A stretch of 35,930 nt of DNA from Acrasis kona (GCA_026419775.2 JAOPGA020001803.1:1-35930); one strand, 5' to 3'; shown: positions 21,901-32,625, counted from the stretch's first letter. Notes: generated by a model not told the origin, from the letters alone. Numbers and translations: made by a program.

Positions 21901-24025
21901 CATTGCCGATCAATCATCGCCATCAACAACAACAGGTCTCACCAACATTTCAAAATACTTGGCGAGGTTGATACCTAGATTGACCGAATCACAATTGGAG
22001 ATTAGAAAGATGGCACTGGATAGCATTTATTTGGTATTGAGGATCGATCACTACTTGCAGCATGGCGACGGTGTCGCGCTGTCGGAGCACGTTTCCAAAG
22101 TGGCAACGCTACGATCTGGATTGGATGCGAAGGATCCCAGTCAATTGCTATTCCACGCAAAGGAATTGAGCATGATATTGGTGCACGTGATACGAAAGGA
22201 TGACTTGTTCCCGTTGGTAGAGACGTGCGTCATGTGCTTGGAGGACGTGGACCATGATGGTGCCAATGGTAGCAGCGTGGTGTTGAACGGATTGATCAGG
22301 AGCAGAGGGAACGAACTGGAGACGCAATGTGCAGCGTTCGTGCGCACGCTGATCAACAGCATGAACAAATTATCGAAGCACGAACAATTGGTGACTGGCC
22401 TACTGCACGCCGTTCGCAGCATGACCAGAATCTATCCCAACATTTGCATGTCCACGCTGTTATCGTTGCCCGTTGGCATGGAGACTGTTCGCTCGTGGCA
22501 ACACATTTGTTTGGATCGAACGTTGGTGGAGCCATGCATCGAGTACTTGTTGGATGCCATGAACAATTCACAGCAGTATGAAGAGAAGCGCGATGCCAAC
22601 GACGTCAAGATGGTGGGCGCTCTGTTGCCCAAGAATGCCACCAGCGCGCTGGGCAGCATACTAACGTTGAACGAGATGAACGTGGTGGCCAAAAAGTATT
22701 ACAGCAGGATATTGATCGGTGCGCTGTTGAGATTGGGCGCCTGTAGCAGCATGAGCAGCGAGGCACCCATCAAGGACGTGGAGCTCATCATTCGTCACTT
22801 GATGATCGTGATTTGTAGAGGATTGCACCAAGAGGATGAAGAAGACGAAGAGGAGCAAGACGAAGATGATGACGAAGAAAAGATCTACGACGATAGACAA
22901 TTGTTGGACGACATGAAGAGCGTGTGGCCGTTGATGAATGCCGTCCAATATGGAGAGGCCATCCAATCCACGCTGGACATGGTGTGCAGGGCTCATTCGG
23001 ATCTGATCAGAGAAATGTTCTTGATCGCCAAGCCATTCGTCAACAGGACGCTGATCGGCGTCAGAGTCAGCGCCACCGCCACATGTGCCACCCTACTGTC
23101 GCACATTCGCAACGATAGAGAATTGGTGCACGATGCCATCAATAGCTTATTGTCCAGATCAGGAACGGACGAGAAGGTGGTGGTCAAGTTGTATAGTTTG
23201 AGAGGCCTCGCCAATCTCACCAAACAAAACAAGGACGTGCTGCACAAGTACGTGACGCCGGTGACGGGTGCGTTGATTGCCAATTTGGAGGATACCGATG
23301 AGGCCGTGATATTGGAGACCATGAAGAGCGTAAAGATTGTATTCGCCGTGGCCGATGACGAGTACATTTCGCCGCTACTGTTGAACTTGTGCGTGAGATT
23401 GAAACCTGCCTTCGAGAAGAGCAATCCACAAATCAGAGAGAGCAGCATCTTGTTGTTTGGTGAATTGGCGCGATTTGCAAAGGGAACGCTGAGCGATACG
23501 TTGGTGAATAACTTTTTCAATAACCTGCCGACCATCGTGTTGCACCTGCAAGATAATGATGCCAGCGTGATTCGTGCCTGTAAGATTTGTTTGAAGAACA
23601 TCGTGCCTCAGCTGAGCGATCATGTAGGCAAGGAGCTTGTGGATTTGTTCCATGGCGAAGGGTTCGATACCAACGCCGCCGATGATGCTGATGCCACCAA
23701 CACAGCAGCACCAGAGCTGAGCGCAGAGTTGGTTGATTTTGATGTGTTTGCGGAGAAGTTTGCAAAGATTTTCATCAAGGAATTCCCCAATCGCATTTCT
23801 GATTTGGTGATGAATTTGGTGGTGTTTTACAAGTCGGATTGGGCTGGCGTTTGTGCTGGTGCAGTGTTGATTATTGGACACTTGTTGGCCAATATTAATT
23901 CGGAGATGAGGGCCAGAGTAAACTTGAGGCACACTTGTGCTGGATTGATTTCATTGTTGAGACATCAGAATCCATTGATTAGAGAGAAGGCTGGAAAGGT
24001 TATGGGCATGTTACATGAAGCATAA
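18904..24025 (+). CDS. MROH1: MROH1/HEATR7A-type giant HEAT-repeat protein, three introns
   Basis: Exons 18904-19006, 19050-19288, 19327-19531 and 19569-24025 (introns 43, 38 and 37 bp) give about 1667 residues, close to animal and Dictyostelium MROH1 (about 1640-1650). Landmarks in order are IVKGLINAIND, ALPILALIKQDNIRWVFC, RMDPVLWPYLLTTIVP, LSPNIHPDLVETW, an acidic insert near 22836-22880, and the C-terminal block ending LIREKAGKVMGMLHEA. HEAT solenoid throughout; there are no catalytic motifs. The first intron is the least certain, since an alternative donor at 18992 would give 58 bp. The stop is GCA TAA AAG, 9 bp from the stop of the convergent MORN gene. Confidence 0.9.
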
Positions 24026-24034
24026 AAGAATTTT

Positions 24035-25727
24035 TTATTTCTTTATCCATTCTGGTTTTTTGTCATTGTCCAACTTTTTGAGTTTCAATCGTAAGAATTC
24101 TGGCATGTCGTCTCCTCCTGTTCCAGTGGTGGGAGAATCTTCGTTCCGTGTTCTTGGAGTGAATGTGACGCTTTGGGAGCGGTTGTTGTTGTTGGCCGTG
24201 CCTGCTCTTGGACTCAAGGACTGCATGCTTCCCATCCTTGGCAGGGCCATGCCGCCGTGTACGGTAACGGAGCGAGGACTATCCACGTTGCGTGGTGATG
24301 AATAGGGACTCGATGTATCGCTGCGATTACGAGGAGAACTTTGTTCCCTCCTCAATGATTCAATGATCAAATCCCTCTCGCTCAAGTCGGTCGTTAATTG
24401 GTTTATTTTGACATCTTGTTCTTTGGATCTTTGATTATAATTGGCTTCTAGCTCTGAAATCTTTTGTTCGTGTAGTAATTGTTGTTTCTGTGCATCAGAA
24501 TTTGACTGTTGTTGTGTTTCGACTTGGATTTTTAACGATTCAATCTCATTCTGTAGCTGCTCCCTTATGAATTGTGCTTCTTGGTTGATCTTGTCCTCGA
24601 TTTGTTGGCGTTCTTTTTCGTGTTCGGCCTCTTGCAATGCCAACTTTGACTCCAACTCACTAATGTGATCGCTCATGGCTCTGTTATGTCTGTTGGTTTC
24701 CACTTCAAACGCTTCAAACAGCTTTCTCTGTTGTTGCACCTGACATTGTTAGTGGAAAGTTTAAAAAGAATGAATAACCTGTAGTAACATTTGCTGCTCA
24801 ATCTGCTTGGCCTCTTCCACCCTCTGAAGTTGTACTTGTAACTCGCCTTCTAAAGCCTTACATCTTGCTTCGTAGGGATTGTTATTCTTCTCCTCCGTCA
24901 GCTTTTGCTCAAGCAGGGTCAATTGATTTTGAAAGTCGAGAATGTTGTTTTTATGCTTCTCGTGTGTTTCTTTTTTGAAATCAGTGAACTTTTGCTTATC
25001 AAAGAATTCTACAAACTCAATGTTTGAGTTCACAATGTCAGGAGATGATGCTCGTGGAGTTTGAGGTGCGTCTGTACTGGCCTCCTCTCCATTTGCGCCA
25101 ACCAAACGGTCTGCTTTTCTGTTCTTAGTTGGGGTGCTGCTTGGACTTGAGGCTAGATTCTTTTTGTATTGTTTGAGATCTTGAATTTTGTCCTCAATTC
25201 CTTCGGTATTAACAGTAAATTCTAAGCCGCGCTCTAATTTTCCTGAGCGGAACTCTATGCCTACCAACTATTACATGAGGTTGGAATGTTTAAGTCTACT
25301 TACCACATGAATTCCCTTGTGGTCAGGAGTCCTACTAAATTGTACACCTCTGCCGTTCAGTACCCCATTTGTGAAGTCTCCAAATATCTCTTTATCTGCA
25401 AATCCACTCCTTTCTACGGTGTAGTAACAACCTCTGCCACACATCATGTCGTTGACGAATTGTCCCTGAAAGGTTCTCCCATCACTGAAAGTGTATTTTC
25501 CATTTCCATTCATCATGTCATCACACCATTCTCCAAGGTCTTTTGTTATAATTTATTTATGATGCTTCGTGAATCACTTACAATCCCCTTTGTCAGGCCA
25601 GTGGTAATGTCCTTGTAACGTTACTTTATATTGCAATCATTGGGTACATACCATAATATTCTCTTTTTCCACCACGTATTTTGCCAGTATAAACCTCTCC
25701 ATTCTTATACTTCTTTGTTCTCACCAT
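24035..25727 (-). CDS. MORN-repeat / coiled-coil protein, four introns
   Basis: Exons (minus strand) 25652-25727, 25582-25611, 25304-25539, 24779-25267 and 24035-24739, with introns of 40, 42, 36 and 39 bp, give 511 residues. MORN repeats fill about residues 11-115: with the chosen splice sites the repeats VYTGKI..., YLGEWCDDMMNGNGKYTF and FQGQFVNDMMCGRG fall exactly 23 residues apart, which fixes the second acceptor. Then follow a Ser/Thr-rich linker, long Gln/Glu-rich coiled coils (about 200-400), a Ser/Pro-rich region and the tail EFLRLKLKKLD. MORN proteins bind membranes or scaffold cytoskeletal structures; the function here is inferred only. The TAA stop overlaps AATAAA. Confidence 0.85.
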
Positions 25728-26021
25728 CTAGTCAAGCTTTGTCAAAATTTAACTGTCACACATCAAACGTGTCATAACGGAAATAACACGATGTCTCAGT
25801 TCTTATCAACGACATGCTAGCTTATAAAGGACGAGACATAGTCACATAGACCCATGATCTTAAGGCGTACAGCCGAAATATTCAATAGCTTGGTGAAAAT
25901 TCTAGTAGAATGTCTTTCGAAGAGAATTCTGATGACATACGAACAACAAATGGATAAATTAAAAAAATCTTTATAATCTCAATTTAAATGAAAAGTATTC
26001 TACTGCTATTTAAAAAAAAAT
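25728..26021. promoter_or_regulatory. intergenic region upstream of the MORN gene
   Basis: 294 bp between the NPC2-like stop and the MORN start, both on the minus strand. A TATAA-like motif (CTTATAAAGG) is at about 25822 on the plus strand. No gene is visible. Confidence 0.3.
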
Positions 26022-26554
26022 TTATTTTTTAACTTGGAAGTCAAATTGGACGCAGGATAATATGTTTCCAGCAGCGTCAACGGCAGTGTTTTTTGTCTAT
26101 GTTTGTTAAATCTAGTGTCATGTTTTCTTACGCTGTAAACGCCGGAGAGGGCAATCTTAGGAACATTTTGGACAACGGTGGCTGTGTATGGGCCTGTAAC
26201 TGGGCAAGTTCCGATCTTGCACAAATCGTATGTGAATGCGAATAAACGAATTGTTCTCAAAAAGACTTCGACTGTGAGTTTTCCGCCAGTTACTTCCTTG
26301 TCTAATTGTGTTGAATTTTATATAAGCGGTATAAATTTACATACTGGCAGTTCCTTTAATGATGGATGTAACATTGTCTCCTGGTTTGGCAATTACTGGG
26401 TTAACATCAACAGCATCAACAGTTAAAGTAGGGTTCTCGAAGCATGATGTGGTCTGACTGGTGAGATAATGATGACAAACCTAGTTCGTACCTTTACGAG
26501 ATCGCAGTTCACAATAGCGATAAGAACTAAGAGTGTGAAAATGATGGACCTCAT
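26022..26554 (-). CDS. NPC2-like secreted lipid-binding protein (ML domain), three introns
   Basis: Exons (minus) 26492-26554, 26345-26453, 26132-26301 and 26022-26096, with introns of 38, 43 and 35 bp, give 138 residues. Exon 1 encodes a signal peptide (MRSIIFTLLVLIAIVNC). The mature part has the ML pattern: CFENPTLTV, VTGGKLTVEV, YDLCKIGTCPVTGPYTATV, then in the last exon NILSCVQFDFQVKK as the final strand. The cysteines fit the disulfide layout of NPC2/ML proteins. Family members bind sterol or phospholipid in the lysosome lumen or outside the cell. None of the single open frames shows this; only splicing joins them. The TAA stop lies inside AATAAA. Confidence 0.88.
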
Positions 26555-27035
26555 ATCGTCTTTTTATTTTTGTTTTGATCGCCGTAACATCTTTTTTATT
26601 AATTTTGATTGGTGAGTACTTTAATTACAAATAGATGACCCTAAGAGCGTGACAACCGATCAGGATTCTCGACAGACAGACACCATACACTAGAGCTGTG
26701 ATTGAATGTCAGTCTAACCAGTAATTCTTTGGTATCTGTCGGTCGAACATCTGTAGTTGACTTTTTGAATACTACTTACTGTCTTACTCTGTTTGAAAAA
26801 AAACGTCGAGGGAAAATTAACAAGAGAAGTAATAGGCTTGTGATGTTCGCTAATTTCAGATTTGTTGTAGCTTATTATAATTCAAAAGCCGTGTCCCTCA
26901 ATTTATAAAAAGTTTGTAATTACACTTACTGTAAATTGATCACCCTCTGTTCTCTTATTATATTAGACCACCGAAAGAATTTTACTCACTGTGCCGACTG
27001 TGAGTGTGTTGTACTACCATCTTATTCAAGAGAAG
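26555..27035. other. gene-free stretch
   Basis: Open frames up to 68 codons occur but lack family features, signal peptides or a convincing start. It includes the promoter of the NPC2-like gene next to 26555. Confidence 0.35.
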
Positions 27036-28270
27036 TGAAATTCTTTGTAATGTGGCGCCCATCAAACACCGGACTTTTTGTTTTTCAGTCACGCGTCGAA
27101 ACGAATACACTTATCATGATTGTTTGATGGCTATCTTAGAAGCTATTATAATTTAGAATTAAAGTAATATAGACTGTAGTCATTTATGTTTTGGTTGGGT
27201 ATAACAAGTAAGCAACATTTAACTGTAAAAGACAATAACATTATTAGGTGAACTAGTATTGTGTTGATAGAAGTGATAAGAGTAAAAGATGAAGAGGGAG
27301 TACAAAATAAAAGTAGATTTAATCAATCATACTTTCATCCTTTCAACTACATTCATTTTCACATCAACCTCATATATTTCTACATCAACTTTATATATTT
27401 AGCCACGGTCAACTAAAAAAACGTTTCAAAAGAAAAATGAAAAGAAAAGAGAGCGCCACCAGTTGAGCTTACCAGCAGAGCAAGAACAAGTAGACAAGTA
27501 GCAAGAACAAGAGCAAGAGACTATTACAATAGCACATACAGATACAGAAACCAAGCAGCACATTTAGTATTCCTTCCTCTTATGATCTGTTACCCTAGTC
27601 TGAGTACATTTGTTTCCTGAAGACACAGGTGGTGGGGGTGTTGGCCTAGGAATCGACATGGGGACATTTGTGGGATAAGGGCAACTGTATGAGGGTTAGA
27701 AGGTGCAGTCGTAGGTAGATAGGAGGTACGAAGAGGTGTTGAGGTCCAAGATTATATTGATGTGACATGTTGTGATGGCCCAAGAGAGGAGAGGGATGAG
27801 AACGTATAAGGAGAGGTAAGAGAGTGAAGAAGGAGAATAGAGAGGAGAGTAGAGTAAAGCGACAGTAAGCTTATTCTTTTTACTAACACCTAATTACATT
27901 GTCCTTGGACTCTTGATTGAATCCTTGGACTGTCCTTGGACCCTTCAACAGGTCCCAACATCCTAGTAATTGTTTAAGGAGAATACGATTGTAAGAAGTA
28001 TCTAAACCATGCTCTGTCACTCTTCGCACGAAGAGTACTCCGATACGAACATTGACGTTATAGAGTCTGATCAGCTCTAAGAACTGTTATGCTTACCTGT
28101 TCTTCCCTTGATTAGAGTGATGCTGTATGGTTGCTCTTGTTGTGTTTGGCTCTGCTAGTGTTTGGCAGTACTCGCACCATTGCAGACTTGCAAAAGGTAG
28201 TGGTGTAGAATGCAGATTACCCTTACATTGTCAGATGTCAAATGCGTGATTGATGGCAATTTGTGCTGAT
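27036..28270 (+). repeat. 1.3-kb non-coding dispersed repeat, copy B
   Basis: Direct-orientation copy of 11585-12893, about 15.4 kb downstream. It starts with TTCTTTGTAATGTGGC in both copies and ends near GGCAATTTGTGCT. Compared with A it lacks the doubled AAGGTGTGTTG unit and carries a short insertion around 27745. Because several ordinary genes lie between the copies, they cannot be the two LTRs of one element. No shared open frame. Confidence 0.8.
27983..28110 (+). other. 128-bp invariant block with perfect hairpin (copy B)
   Basis: Base-for-base identical to 12606-12733, including the hairpin dyad (here 28019-28036). The ~155 bp that follow differ at only about seven positions, so the 3' quarter of the repeat is the best-conserved part. 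Confidence 0.5.
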
Positions 28271-28860
28271 TGTCTGATTGTATTAGATAGACTACTAAAA
28301 CTAACGTGGGAGTAGTACTTACTGATCTTTATTCTGTGATCGGGTCACCTTGAATCAAGTTCAAGTTTAGTATTTTTTTGTAAATTACTTTCCATAATAA
28401 TGAAACGTTGACTGAATGAAAAAAAGTGTATAATATGCCTGCAAAATACATAGACGAAATCTATGATTGTACTCCAACAGGATCTTTTCTGTAGTACATT
28501 AGCAGTGAAATTCTATTTACTGCCCCAAATCCAGGATGACGATGGATGATCCCCTATGATGAGCGTGATAACGAGCTCAAGTGGTATTTTTTTACCCTTG
28601 TCGCTCATAGATGATCGCTACATGCTTCTTTCGAGAAGCATGGGTCATGGGTGGACGAACTGACTGGTACTTTTTATTCAAACAAAAGAATACATTGGTT
28701 TACCCTAAACACTCTGATGAATTTCCAGAACACCATTATATCTCTAAAAACAGGACATACTTTTTGCTCAATTATTAATACAGACTATTTTACTACACAG
28801 TGACTTAAATATTTAATCAATAGAATTCTCAATATTGTTTATAAACTAGTTATATTTTTA
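28271..28860. other. gene-free stretch
   Basis: No coding frame of note and no recognisable RNA. It contains a short inverted pair around 28620-28650 (CTTCTTTCGAGAAGCATG), too short to interpret. Confidence 0.35.
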
Positions 28861-29991
28861 TTAAGCACTATTGAGCAAATCAACACCGTTCAAAGCACCA
28901 ACATTAAGAACACCCAGATTGCTTAAAATGCCTTCGTCATTGATATATGATGGTCCTTCTGCACCGTTGTTGATGGAACTACCGGCATTTCCACCAAGCA
29001 CTGAACCGTCATTGCCTCCCAGTATGTTTCCTAACCCAACAATTCTATTCTTCAACTGCTTCAAAGTTGTCTCAGCCTCTTCGATTTCGACTTCAAGATC
29101 AATAATATCCGAATCAAATTTTCTACCATTAAGAGCACTGACACCATTTAGAGCACCAACATTAAGAACACCCAGATTGCTTAAAATGCCTTCGTCATTA
29201 GTGTATGATGGTCCTCCTGCACCATTGTTGATAGAGCTTCCAGCATTACCACCTAGAACTGACCCACCATCTCCACCTAGAATGTTACCTACACCGATGA
29301 TTCTCTTGTTGCTGCCCCTCTTGTTATTGAGCAAATCTATACCATTTAGTGCTCCAACATTTAATACACCAACATTGCTTAGAATACCTTCGTCATTAGT
29401 GTATGAAGGTCCTCCTGCACCACTGTTGATGGAACTACCGGCGTTACCACCTAGAACTGATCCGCCATCTCCACCTAGAATGTTGCCAACACCGATGATC
29501 CTTTTTCTCCCCTCAATCACTTCTACAGGTTTTTCGCCTGTGTTTAACAAACTGACATCATTTAGTGCATTTATTGTGATCAAGTTGGCATTGCTCAAGA
29601 TACCCTCATCGTTAGTGTAGGAGGGACCGCATGAGTTACCTGCTTCTCCACCTAACACTGATCCATCATTTCCACCTAAAATGTTTCCAACACCTAGTAT
29701 TCTTTTCTTTGTGTTTCTCCTCTTGTTATTGAGCAAGTCAACACCATTTAGTGCTCCAACATTCAGTACGCCAACGTTGCTTAGAATACCTTCGTCATTA
29801 GTGTATGAAGGTCCTCCTGCACCATTGTTGATAGAGCTTCCAGCATTACCACCTAGAACTGACCCACCATCTCCACCTAGAATGTTACCTACACCAATGA
29901 TTCTGCTCGCTAAGTTTGAACGAGACTGAGACTTTGCGTTCACAACAAACAAAGTGTAGAACAATAAAAAGGACATAACGATAACTCTCAT
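28861..29991 (-). CDS. secreted protein of five tandem Gly/Asn-rich units separated by basic sites
   Basis: 376 residues, one exon, ATG at 29991. A signal peptide (about 1-19, MRVIVMSFLLFYTLFVVNA) is followed by five units at residues 31-97, 98-164, 165-230, 231-316 and 317-376. Each begins (I/L)(I/L/V)G(V/L)GNILGG, continues SVLGG.AG, PSY.NDEGILSN, and ends .ALN.(V/I)..LN. Every unit follows Arg directly: ASR, KKR, RKR, NKR and KNR. This looks like a precursor cut at basic sites to give peptides of about 55-60 residues, or alternatively a cell-wall or matrix repeat protein. Units 1 and 4 share identical DNA over about 80 bp, implying recent duplication or conversion. Unit 2 has the only cysteine; unit 4 carries an acidic insert. 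The TAA stop overlaps AATAAA. No known family was recognised. Confidence 0.85.
   Translation of the reverse strand: MRVIVMSFLLFYTLFVVNAKSQSRSNLASRIIGVGNILGGDGGSVLGGNAGSSINNGAGGPSYTNDEGILSNVGVLNVGALNGVDLLNNKRRNTKKRILGVGNILGGNDGSVLGGEAGNSCGPSYTNDEGILSNANLITINALNDVSLLNTGEKPVEVIEGRKRIIGVGNILGGDGGSVLGGNAGSSINSGAGGPSYTNDEGILSNVGVLNVGALNGIDLLNNKRGSNKRIIGVGNILGGDGGSVLGGNAGSSINNGAGGPSYTNDEGILSNLGVLNVGALNGVSALNGRKFDSDIIDLEVEIEEAETTLKQLKNRIVGLGNILGGNDGSVLGGNAGSSINNGAEGPSYINDEGILSNLGVLNVGALNGVDLLNSA
28864..29901 (-). repeat. five coding tandem repeats of ~200 bp
   Basis: DNA units at about 29701-29901, 29500-29700, 29302-29499, 29044-29301 and 28864-29043 encode the five protein units. Unit length is 180-258 bp, varying only in the linkers. 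Stretches 29211-29294 and 29811-29894 are identical. Confidence 0.85.
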
Positions 29992-30227
29992 TTTTCAACT
30001 GTGCTTGTTGTGTTTGTTTTCTTAGTATATATTGTTGAAACCAGTTCTTGTGACCTTTTAAATGTTTGGTAATTCATAACGAATCAATGTGTATTCACCA
30101 ATATATAGAAATATCTGTTCATAATTGATAAAAATAAACAAATCAGATCAACAAGTTCACCAAACCTAGACAGTAACATATTGGATCAAGTATATATGAA
30201 TAAGGGTATATTTCTTACTCCAACCCG

Positions 30228-30807
30228 ATGTGGCCTCTTTGTTTGATTGGCCTCGTTCGTAACCCATTCTTTTTTATGCTCTTCATGACCTCAAGCAGTT
30301 TGGACGAACAAATAAATTGGGTGCTTTTACAAGTGTTATGCAATACGTGATGGAAGATTTATTTACAAACCATCAATCTTGTAGAACTACGGGTCGTTGG
30401 AGAAGACGATAGAAGAGTGCACTCTAGAACATGATACCAAATTATATGACATATGTTAGTTTATAGACTTTCAAGATGTTCCTTTATTGTTTTAGCCTGT
30501 GTATTCCTTCAAGGTGAATGAGTGCTGCTTCGGTGACTTGTTGACAGTTACTCATGCTGGGGTTGTGTATGCCTTTGAGATGGACAAATTTAAGTCTTGT
30601 GTCCCTTCGAGATGTTCATTTGTAATGACTGCATCCGTGACGTATTGCGAACAGTGTTTAACAAGAAAGAGTGTAATCCAAAAATGCGTGGTTGAGGGAA
30701 TTCGATAATTTATTTCGCAACCAGGTTCCAACCAGCAATCACAGTGACCGAAATAACAGTCACCCCTACATCTGACACAGCAACAGTAGAAGAAGAACCA
30801 CAAGCTT
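30228..30807 (+). CDS. possible spliced Cys-rich gene, structure unresolved
   Basis: A TATA-like run (TATATATGAATAAGGG, about 30190-30206) precedes an ATG at 30228 that opens a hydrophobic segment (CLIGL, FFFMLFM). A workable exon chain is 30228-30332, 30385-30454, 30496-30513 and 30548 onward, with introns of 52, 41 and 34 bp. It reads ...EECTLEHDTKLYDI, SCVFLQ, THAGVVYAFEMDKFKSC, a small Cys-rich region. A Thr-rich frame (ITVTEITVTPTSDTATVEEE) ends at a TAA at about 30806, but I could not join it in phase. The 18-nt exon is suspicious. It could be a real multi-exon surface protein or a decaying one. Confidence 0.3.
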
Positions 30808-30830
30808 CGTAACAAATCATAGGAGCCCTT

Positions 30831-31133
30831 ATGGGTATATTCATGTTCGTTGGAGGGGTTCTTATACTAACTGGCGCTGCAATTAGATCAAGCGACCCTA
30901 TTTACGAACAAGTCGCACAAACGGAGACATTTTCGAAAGAGACTGCTCAAGTTTATATTAAAACGGTATTGCAGTTATGTATACCGACGCATCAGTTCTA
31001 TTGTTGTCAGGTGCTATCGTATGAATTTATGGTATTTCTTCTACAAGCTAGTGTCTTGTGGGTCAGTACTGGTTTCTTTTACCTATTCGCCAGATTGTAT
31101 CAAATCGCAGCACGCATTTTTAAATGTAAATAA
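30831..31133 (+). CDS. small two-helix membrane protein, hypothetical
   Basis: 100 residues from the ATG at 30831: one helix at about 2-19 (GIFMFVGGVLILTGAAI) and a second at about 65-90 (MVFLLQASVLWVSTGFFYLF), with a polar loop between. The reading is supported by its end, AAA TGT AAA TAA ACT, where the stop overlaps AATAAA as in other genes of the window. The same frame continues upstream past a single TAA into the Thr-rich segment, so it may be the membrane end of a broken type I protein. No family recognised. Confidence 0.4.
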   Translation: MGIFMFVGGVLILTGAAIRSSDPIYEQVAQTETFSKETAQVYIKTVLQLCIPTHQFYCCQVLSYEFMVFLLQASVLWVSTGFFYLFARLYQIAARIFKCK

Positions 31134-31833
31134 ACTGATTTTGTATTATTCGATCGTTAGTTCTTCTGTGAGCATCCCATTATCTCTGTTGTTTGTCTCA
31201 ATCTTATTTATGTATGTGGACATTCGGATCAACATTACATCGCTTAAATTGAGCACCCTTGCTTTCACTACTAACAAATAATATCCCATGGTGGTTTAAG
31301 ACAAATGATCGCCATTGGAAACAAACTTATCAATGTAAGCGCAATGAAAATATCTCTATATGATACCGAAACGTAACGAAAAATTTTCGACGTCGCTTGG
31401 GAGCCCTTTCAAAATATGCAGGTTCTAGAACATCGCGAAGAGCTTTGCAAATTATACTAATTATTTGAGAATGAGGGTGATGTAATTAGATACGAAGGAA
31501 GAAGTGGGATTGTAATAAATGGTTTCTTGTGTGTTCCATTAGATGTATTGCGGGTAGAGGGTTAAATTAAATGAGTATTGGACCCATAAAAAAGATGGTA
31601 CTTCTAATCCGTAAATGTTATGCCTCCGTGATTCTGCTAAAAAAATATGGTCGATTCAAAGAGTTAAATTGTAGAGCTGTTAAGTGGTGTGCTTCATTTG
31701 TTATTTTGCTGTCGATTGTAACTTGTTGCGTTTGGCGTTGTCTGTTTGCCCACATTGATGTGACTTTTATTAGAATTATTGGTGGATCAACCTTGTAAAC
31801 TGCAAGTTGTTCTATTTCGTCAACCAAGTCACA
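31134..31833. other. stretch without a supported gene
   Basis: Open frames at 31021-31281 and 31571-31798 encode hydrophobic segments (LSLLFVSILFMY; SFVILLSIVTCCVW), but neither has a family match, a polyadenylation-linked stop or a clear start. They could be exons of an unresolved membrane gene. Confidence 0.3.
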
Positions 31834-32625
31834 ATGCTGAGAAGAGGCTGTTCATCCATCTTTTTGAGATCCAGAATCTCACCCGTATTTGCTTTAAATA
31901 AGAATCTAATCACAGTTAGACAATATTCCCAAGAAAATAGACATGACGAGTTGGACGAGGAAGAAAAGCTACTTGGAAAGAGTTATCACTTAACAGAAGA
32001 ACAAAAACTCCGTAACAAATTCCTGCAGTTCAAGAGAGAGCATGGTCATGATTACCTTGGTGCGAAATTGGCACCAACAGCCCGCAGTGACATTGAAGAG
32101 AGAGCAAGGGAAGTGAGCGAGTTGATCAACTCTTTTTTCATTTCGGAGGAAGCACCCAAGCAATTATCATACGAAGCACAAGATCTCTGGTCTCGCCTCA
32201 AATACAGTTTTGATTTCATTTCAAAGACCACCTGGCACAGGCTCAATGATGTTGAAAAGTATGAAGAATGGCAAGCCATCAACCTTCAACATAAAATCAC
32301 CAAATTGAACGAAAAGGAAGCCAAATTAATTAACCCCTTGATGGACTCACTCAACAAATATTGGACCGTTGCATTACGCGTGGAACATGTTTATTCGATC
32401 GTGGATGAGTTGGTCCACAAATACCAAAACACATACACTTCGCCGAAAGAGGACCAAACACTAGTTTATGAGTTGGTGGAGGAGTATGTGGAGCTAAGCG
32501 AAATCTACAAGAATGACAGCTTCGTGCTCGGCAAGTTGACTCCGCTATTGGAGGAGTTGACCTTTTTGAAACAAAAGTTAGTCATGCCTGGTTTGTCCGT
32601 CAGATACCCAGTGTTGTTCAAGTGA
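31834..32625 (+). CDS. hypothetical protein with mitochondrial-type presequence
   Basis: 263 residues from the ATG at 31834; the open frame extends nine codons upstream only from a TTG. The N-terminus MLRRGCSSIFLRSRISP is basic and amphipathic, with Arg/Ser/Leu and no acidic residues until about 33, as in mitochondrial targeting sequences, and VRQYSQE resembles a processing site. The remainder is mostly charged helices (KLLGKSYHLTEEQKLRNKF, YVELSEIYKND) with no motif I recognise. The stop is TGA with AATAAA about 11 bases later. Confidence 0.65.
   Translation: MLRRGCSSIFLRSRISPVFALNKNLITVRQYSQENRHDELDEEEKLLGKSYHLTEEQKLRNKFLQFKREHGHDYLGAKLAPTARSDIEERAREVSELINSFFISEEAPKQLSYEAQDLWSRLKYSFDFISKTTWHRLNDVEKYEEWQAINLQHKITKLNEKEAKLINPLMDSLNKYWTVALRVEHVYSIVDELVHKYQNTYTSPKEDQTLVYELVEEYVELSEIYKNDSFVLGKLTPLLEELTFLKQKLVMPGLSVRYPVLFK

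Noticed and set aside
26702-26908. 68-residue plus-strand frame
   Set aside because: AT-rich, no domain or signal, and not in a conserved repeat; no support beyond being open.
28871-29929. Long plus-strand open frames rich in Pro/Ser/Leu
   Set aside because: Antisense of the five-unit secreted protein, repeating with the same period; the minus strand has the signal peptide and the stop/AATAAA end.
31571-31798. 75-residue plus-strand frame with one hydrophobic helix
   Set aside because: No family match, weak start context and no poly(A)-linked stop; chance is as likely as a gene.
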